Shown here piece by piece: positions 42,712-47,246 of a stretch of 47,246 bases of DNA. Under the pieces are notes generated by a model, which was not told where the DNA came from, made no database searches, and worked only from the letters and a program-made list of their open reading frames with translations. Positions within the stretch are counted from its first letter, which is position 1, and each line of letters opens with the position of its first letter. Source of the stretch: CAZWDL01 sp964632995 (GTDB lineage Bacteria > Bacteroidota > Bacteroidia > Chitinophagales > Saprospiraceae); contig CAZWDL010000050.1 of the NCBI GenBank assembly GCA_964632995.1, forward strand, positions 1-47,246, given 5' to 3'. The position numbers and the translations under genes are program-made.

Positions 42712-43998
42712 ATGAGAACATCCAAAATGACCTACCACTCCACCCCCCGCTTCGCCGAACAGATGGACCGGCAGGACTCCCTGCGCCGCTTCCGCGATGA
42801 ATTCCTCTTCCCGCAGCATGAAGGCAAACCCTGCATCTACTTCTGCGGCAACTCGCTAGGCCTGCAGCCGAAAGGGGCCCGCAGAGCGCTGGAGGAAGAG
42901 CTGGAGCAATGGCAAACCGAAGGCGTCGAGGGCTGGTTCCGGGGGAAGCGACCGTGGCTACCCTATCACGAATACCTGGCCGAGCCGCTGGCCGGCGTCG
43001 TCGGAGCACTGCCGGAGGAAGTCATCGTGATGAATACGCTGACGGTCAACCTGCACCTGCTGATGGTGTCGTTTTACCGGCCGACGCAAGATCGTTTTAA
43101 GATCATCATGGAGGGGGGCGCCTTCCCTTCCGACCAGTACGCGGTGGAGAGCCAGGTGCGCTTCCACGGTTTCGACCCCGCAGCGGCCATCGTGGAGGTG
43201 CAGCCGCGGCCGGGCGAGGAGCTGCTGCGCACGGAGGATATTCTCGAAACGGTTGAGAAACACGGCGCCGAAACAGCCCTGATCCTCTTCGGCGGCATCA
43301 ATTATTATACCGGGCAGTTCTATGACCTGGCCGCCATCGCCGGGGCGGGGCATCGCGCGGGGGCGACGGTAGGGGTCGACCTGGCGCACGCCGCGGGCAA
43401 CGTGCCGCTGCGGCTCCACGACTGGGGCGTCGACTTCGCCGTCTGGTGCAGCTATAAGTACATGAACGCCGGGCCGGGCGGACCGGGCGGAGCTTTCATT
43501 CATGAAAGGCATCACCATAATCCCGACCTGCCGCGCCTGGCCGGCTGGTGGGGCTACAAGGAATCCGATCGCTTCCAGATGACCAAAGGCTTCGTTCCCG
43601 AGGCGGGGGCGGCGGGCTGGCAGATCAGCACCGCGCAAATATTCAACTTTGCCATCCACCGCATAAGCCTGCAGCATTTTGCAGAGGCGGGCATGCCGGC
43701 GCTGCGCGAAAAGAGCATCGCCCTGACGGGATACCTGGAGTTCCTCATCAATCAACTGAATGAAGAAGGGCATCAGTTTAATATCCTTACGCCACCTGAT
43801 CCGGAGGCGCGGGGCTGCCAGCTGTCCTTCCTCACGGATGAAAACGGACGCGCCCTCTTCGACTACCTGAGCGACAACGGCGTGATCTGCGACTGGCGGG
43901 AGCCAAACGTCATCCGCATCGCGCCGGCGCCTTTGTATAATACCTTTGAAGAGGTGCACCGCTTTGCGGAGCTGCTGCGAGTCTTCCCCCATACGTAA
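42712..43998 (+). CDS. kynU: Kynureninase
   Basis: This PLP enzyme cleaves kynurenine or 3-hydroxykynurenine to anthranilate or 3-hydroxyanthranilate plus alanine. The 428-residue sequence has FCGNSLGLQPKGAR, WFRGKRPWLPYHEYL, VGVDLAHAAGNVPL and the PLP lysine K249 in WCSYKYMNAGPGG, followed by LPRLAGWWGY. A second ATG six codons in (42727) is a possible start. No other kynurenine-pathway gene is in the window, so whether it serves tryptophan catabolism or quinolinate-based NAD synthesis is open. Confidence 0.95.
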   Translation: MRTSKMTYHSTPRFAEQMDRQDSLRRFRDEFLFPQHEGKPCIYFCGNSLGLQPKGARRALEEELEQWQTEGVEGWFRGKRPWLPYHEYLAEPLAGVVGALPEEVIVMNTLTVNLHLLMVSFYRPTQDRFKIIMEGGAFPSDQYAVESQVRFHGFDPAAAIVEVQPRPGEELLRTEDILETVEKHGAETALILFGGINYYTGQFYDLAAIAGAGHRAGATVGVDLAHAAGNVPLRLHDWGVDFAVWCSYKYMNAGPGGPGGAFIHERHHHNPDLPRLAGWWGYKESDRFQMTKGFVPEAGAAGWQISTAQIFNFAIHRISLQHFAEAGMPALREKSIALTGYLEFLINQLNEEGHQFNILTPPDPEARGCQLSFLTDENGRALFDYLSDNGVICDWREPNVIRIAPAPLYNTFEEVHRFAELLRVFPHT

Positions 43999-44321
43999 GC
44001 GCGCAAAGATCACGCAGCCAAATGACGTAGGGATGCACGCAGAGGCGCAAAGGACGCTAAGTTTACGGGACAGCAAGACGGTTATCCTTCCCTTTTACAT
44101 CGATTTAAGTTTGGGACACCGACAGACCCTTACCGAAAAATTAAGGTAACCCCGTCGAGCGCACCACCATAGTTGAAGTTCACCCTGATGCCCAGGCGGT
44201 TCACCTTAATTTTTCAGCATCAGCTGCAAGGCCACTGAAATTAATTTTCCTGCTTTTTTAAACCTTCCCCTTTCCTCTAAGTCCAACCCCCAAATACCAT
44301 TTTCACCCAAAACCTTCTCCT
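43999..44321. repeat. Gene-free region with dispersed repeats
   Basis: This 323-base stretch contains CACGCAGAGGCGCAAAGG (about 44036-44053), a form of the widely dispersed ACGCAAAGGCGCAAAG repeat. It also contains a palindrome: GAAAAATTAAGGT (44135-44147) pairs with ACCTTAATTTTTC (44203-44215), extended inward by AACC/GGTT. No gene is seen. Confidence 0.65.
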
Positions 44322-45776
44322 ATGCTACCCGCACCACCCAATTGCGCAACCGGCACCCTGGCGCCGTACGCCCCCAGCGCTGCCAAGCCCTGGGACAAGC
44401 GCCGCGTCATGCACCTGTACCGGCGCCTGGGCTTCGGAGCCTCGCCCCCTGAGATACAACAGGGACTGGCGATGGATCCCGGAACACTGGTAGACACGCT
44501 CCTCAATACGGCACGCAACCAGCCACCCTCCGCCGAGCCCGAATGGGCCTACTGGGATATCGATAAGTACGACGACTTCAACCGGCAACGCATGGATCAG
44601 TTTATCAGCTGGGTGACCGGCTGGGTTGATCAGATGGCCGGGCAGGGGATCCGGGAGAAATTCACCCTGTTTTGGCATAATCACTTTGTCACCCGCTTTG
44701 AGGTGTATCAATGTCCCAGCCATCTCTACCAGTATCACCGGCTGCTGCAGGAGCAGGCCTTTGGCAATTTTAAGAACTTCGTCTACGAAATAGGTAAAAC
44801 GCCGGCCATGCTCGTCTTCCTCAACGGCGTGCAGAATACGCGCCTGCAGCCCAACGAGAACTATGCACGCGAGCTGTACGAGCTCTTCACCCTCGGTCGC
44901 GACAACGGCTACACCCAGGACGATATCGTAGAGACCGCCCGCGCACTCACCGGCTGGAACGGCTTCACCAAGTTCTGCGCGCCCATCGGCTATGCGCCCG
45001 CCCTGCACGACCCCGGTGAAAAGACCATCTTCGGACGCACCGGCAACTGGAACTATGAAGATGTGCATCGCCTGCTCTTCGAAGAACGCGGGGAGCTGGT
45101 GGCGGAATACATCTGCAGCAAACTGTACCGCCACTTCGTCCACCCCGAGCCTGACGAGAACATCATCGCGGGGCTGGCTACAACTTTTCTGGAGAACGAC
45201 TTCGAGGTCGCGCCGGTGCTGCGACAGCTGTTCCGCAGCGAGCACTTCTTTGACGATTACGTGGTCAGTGCAGTCGTGCAGAGCCCCGTCGACCGTTTTA
45301 TCAGCTTTGTGCGGGAAGGGGGGGTCCCCACCAACGACGCTCTGATCGAAGCCCTTACTTTTCAGACCTACCAGCAGGGACAGCAGCTCTTCAATCCCGT
45401 CGACGTGGCGGGCTGGCCGGGCAACCGCAACTGGATCAACAGCAACACACTTACCGGACGCTGGCAAACGCTGCGCTACTACGCCTTTTACCTGTTTGAA
45501 AATACACCCGATTCGCTGACCAGCCTCGCAGTGCAGCTGGCCGGCGAGGAGGCTACCGACCCGGCTTTCGTCACCCAGATGATCGTCGACCACTTCCTGC
45601 CCAACGGCCTGCAACGTCCGGAAGATTACGAGCGCGCGACCGATGTCTTTAAATTCGAAATCCCCCAAAATTACTTCGACGAAGGGCTCTGGAACCTCCG
45701 CTGGGAGACGGTTCCCACCCAGGTAGCCCTGCTGCTGGACCATATTATCCGGCTGCCGGAGTTTCAACTGGGGTAA
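44322..45776 (+). CDS. DUF1800 domain protein
   Basis: The 484-residue protein matches DUF1800: DKRRVMHLYRRLGFGASP near the start, FTLFWHNHFVTRFEV, the conserved NENYARELYELFTLG, DIVETARALTGW and NPVDVAGWPGNRNWINSN. Members are almost always paired with a DUF1501 gene, as here (46118). They are often exported and thought to act on polysaccharides or sulfated compounds, but the biochemical role is not established. No clear signal peptide is visible at the chosen start. Confidence 0.92.
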   Translation: MLPAPPNCATGTLAPYAPSAAKPWDKRRVMHLYRRLGFGASPPEIQQGLAMDPGTLVDTLLNTARNQPPSAEPEWAYWDIDKYDDFNRQRMDQFISWVTGWVDQMAGQGIREKFTLFWHNHFVTRFEVYQCPSHLYQYHRLLQEQAFGNFKNFVYEIGKTPAMLVFLNGVQNTRLQPNENYARELYELFTLGRDNGYTQDDIVETARALTGWNGFTKFCAPIGYAPALHDPGEKTIFGRTGNWNYEDVHRLLFEERGELVAEYICSKLYRHFVHPEPDENIIAGLATTFLENDFEVAPVLRQLFRSEHFFDDYVVSAVVQSPVDRFISFVREGGVPTNDALIEALTFQTYQQGQQLFNPVDVAGWPGNRNWINSNTLTGRWQTLRYYAFYLFENTPDSLTSLAVQLAGEEATDPAFVTQMIVDHFLPNGLQRPEDYERATDVFKFEIPQNYFDEGLWNLRWETVPTQVALLLDHIIRLPEFQLG

Positions 45777-46117
45777 TTAAGCTCACGGAGATCAATAATG
45801 ACGCGCGAAGGTCTGACAGAAATTAGTAGTCCGCAGAGAGAAAACGCTCTGCGTTTTCCCAGCGCCGGTCAGAAAGGCTTAGCGAACGCTGCGCCTTTGC
45901 GTACGGCCCCTCGTCAGCGCGGCTAATAGCTCGCTGTGTAGGCAAGCAGCTTTTCGCTTGCGCAAAAAGACACTTTTGAAATCCACGCCAAGACGCAAAG
46001 TTCGCAAAGCGTGCAGCGACGTTTCGTAAATTCTTTACCGGCGGTACCGCTGCTTCGCGTGCTTTCCCCGGATTAACAACAAATTCAATATCAGCTTGCT
46101 TAAAACCACGACCATCC
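45777..46117. repeat. Gene-free region with dispersed ACGCAAAG repeats
   Basis: These 341 bases between the DUF1800 and DUF1501 genes contain CACGCCAAGACGCAAAGTTC (about 45985-46004) followed by GCAAAGCG, plus degraded relatives near 45820-45900. The two genes are probably still one functional unit despite the insertion-like spacer. No gene is supported. Confidence 0.6.
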
Positions 46118-47246
46118 ATGTGTAATCATACGCCAAAAGACAATAAAAGACACGGCAGCGCCCTTGAGCACGGGCAGGCGCACGAGCGCGACCACCGCGT
46201 TTGGAGCCGCCGCCACTTTTTGCAGCAGGTAGGCATCGCCGGCAGCGTATCCATGCTGCTGGGACGCGTACCGCTGACCGCCATGTCCACTTCACCACTG
46301 GCCGCCGCCCTGAACGGCAGCGGCAACGATAACATCCTCGTGCTGATCCGGCTAAAGGGCGGCAACGACGGTCTGAATACCATCGTACCGGTCTTCGATT
46401 ACGGAACCTACCAAAGTCTGCGGCCGGGCATCGCCCTGGAGCGCAATGAGCTGATCAACCTCAGCGACGCCTTCGCCATCCCGAATACCATGGAGCCCCT
46501 GCGGCGCCTGTGGCAAGACGGGCAGATGAAGGTCGTCAACAGCGTGGGCTACCCGGACCAGAACCTGTCGCACTTCCGCTCCTCCGACATCTGGGCCTCG
46601 GGCAGCGATTCGGGCGAGGTTGTCAGTTCGGGCTGGCTGGGCCGCTACCTCGACGGCGAGTACCCGGACTTCCAGGAAAACCCGCCGGAGACGCCGCCGG
46701 CCATACAGATCGGCGGTTCCGGCAATCTGGTCTTTACCAACGACGACGGCATCGATATGGGCGTGCTGGTCGACAACCCCGAGCAGCTCGCCGAGATCGC
46801 CGAACTCGGCGCGCTCTACGACGCCACCAATGTGCCGGAATGCTACTACGGCGAGCAGCTGGGCTTCCTGCGCACGGTAGCCAACAGCACCTTTAAGTTT
46901 GCGGGGGTCATCTCGGAGGCCTACGACGGCGCCGCCAACGCGGTGGAGTATCAGGGGCGCCTCGGCGAGCAGTTCGCCCTCATCGCGCGGCTGATCAAGG
47001 GCGGACTGGGCACCCGCCTGTACATGATCACCCTCGACGGCTTCGATACGCACGCGCGGCAGGCCAACATCCATCCCGGGCTGCTCTACCAGCTGTCGAA
47101 CGCCGTGCGCCAGTTCTACCTCGACCTGGCGGCGGGCGGCGCCGCACAGCGGGTGCTGGCCATGACCTACTCCGAGTTCGGCAGGCGGCCGGAGCAAAAT
47201 TCGTCGGGCGGCACCGACCACGGCGCCGCCGCCCCGCTGATGCTCT
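46118..47246 (+). CDS. DUF1501 domain protein, 3' end outside the window
   Basis: The frame opens at ATG 46118 and stays open to the window end (376 codons visible). A Tat-type signal is present (WSRRHFLQQVGIAGS), followed by DUF1501 features: ILVLIRLKGGNDGLNTIVP, NLSHFRSSDIWASG, and MTYSEFGRRPEQNSSGGTDH near the visible end. DUF1501 proteins are related to sulfatases and alkaline phosphatases and are exported folded. The partner DUF1800 gene lies directly upstream. Substrate is unknown. Confidence 0.9.
   Translation, partial: MCNHTPKDNKRHGSALEHGQAHERDHRVWSRRHFLQQVGIAGSVSMLLGRVPLTAMSTSPLAAALNGSGNDNILVLIRLKGGNDGLNTIVPVFDYGTYQSLRPGIALERNELINLSDAFAIPNTMEPLRRLWQDGQMKVVNSVGYPDQNLSHFRSSDIWASGSDSGEVVSSGWLGRYLDGEYPDFQENPPETPPAIQIGGSGNLVFTNDDGIDMGVLVDNPEQLAEIAELGALYDATNVPECYYGEQLGFLRTVANSTFKFAGVISEAYDGAANAVEYQGRLGEQFALIARLIKGGLGTRLYMITLDGFDTHARQANIHPGLLYQLSNAVRQFYLDLAAGGAAQRVLAMTYSEFGRRPEQNSSGGTDHGAAAPLML

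Noticed and set aside
44325..45767. 480-codon minus-strand open frame
   Set aside because: It is an antisense shadow of the DUF1800 gene, made long by high GC content; no family motifs.
46352..47221. 289-codon minus-strand open frame at the window end
   Set aside because: It is antisense to the DUF1501 gene, which has a Tat signal and conserved motifs in the plus strand.

Overview
The window looks like a draft-quality chromosome segment (it holds one 10-N gap) from a Bacteroidota bacterium, most likely a Lewinella/Saprospira-type relative. The evidence is the gene content (DUF4294, three DUF1080 lipoproteins, ThuA plus sugar dehydrogenase, a DUF1800/DUF1501 pair, kynureninase, and a hisG-D-C-B-H-A-F-IE order with bifunctional hisB and hisIE), promoters of the TTG-N20-TAnnTTTG type, and many palindromic intergenic repeats. 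The rank within Bacteroidota is inference.

Layout. 0.2-6.8 kb holds glgP, an L-type-lectin/OmpA fusion, an orphan sensor kinase, a DUF3089 lipoprotein and a double NTF2-like protein. 6.9-15.0 kb is a secreted carbohydrate-related cluster: a ThuA/sugar-dehydrogenase/PKD/cytochrome-c fusion, a DUF7309/DUF6930-like protein, three consecutive DUF1080 lipoproteins and a Gfo/Idh/MocA oxidoreductase. 15.1-21.8 kb is mixed: a small membrane protein, an M1 peptidase, a creatininase-family protein, DUF4294, a DUF937-OmpA fusion, and an MtfA-like protein that has lost zinc ligands. At 22.06 kb there is a tRNA-Phe with a clear promoter.

22.2-31.2 kb is the histidine biosynthesis cluster. It is preceded by a complete ribosome-mediated attenuator: a 25-codon leader with six consecutive His codons, and RNA arms that can form a 1:2 hairpin, a 12-bp antiterminator or a U-tract terminator. 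hisF is split by the 10-N gap, and the flanking bases suggest this is really a 4-nt contig overlap. A PIN-type toxin-antitoxin pair follows.

32.2-41.2 kb is the most exciting region: a diversity-generating retroelement (DGR) joined to a conflict-type operon. A reverse transcriptase, an avd gene and a 122-bp template repeat (TR) sit next to a 122-bp variable repeat (VR) at the 3' end of a 951-aa protein with a formylglycine-generating-enzyme/C-type-lectin fold. TR and VR align without gaps. All 17 differences fall at TR adenines and change 15 residues. The target is the last gene of a tightly packed operon: CHAT protease (with TIR-like and degenerate STAND-like regions), MoxR AAA+ ATPase, vWA protein, diversified FGE protein. 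I infer a sensing or defence system whose recognition tip is hypermutated. avd is inverted relative to RT, TR and target, with its start codon 2 bp from that of the RT, so a TR-RT transcript would be antisense to avd.

41.2-47.2 kb carries stacked repeat families, an O6-alkylguanine-DNA alkyltransferase, kynU, a DUF1800 protein and a DUF1501 protein cut by the window end.
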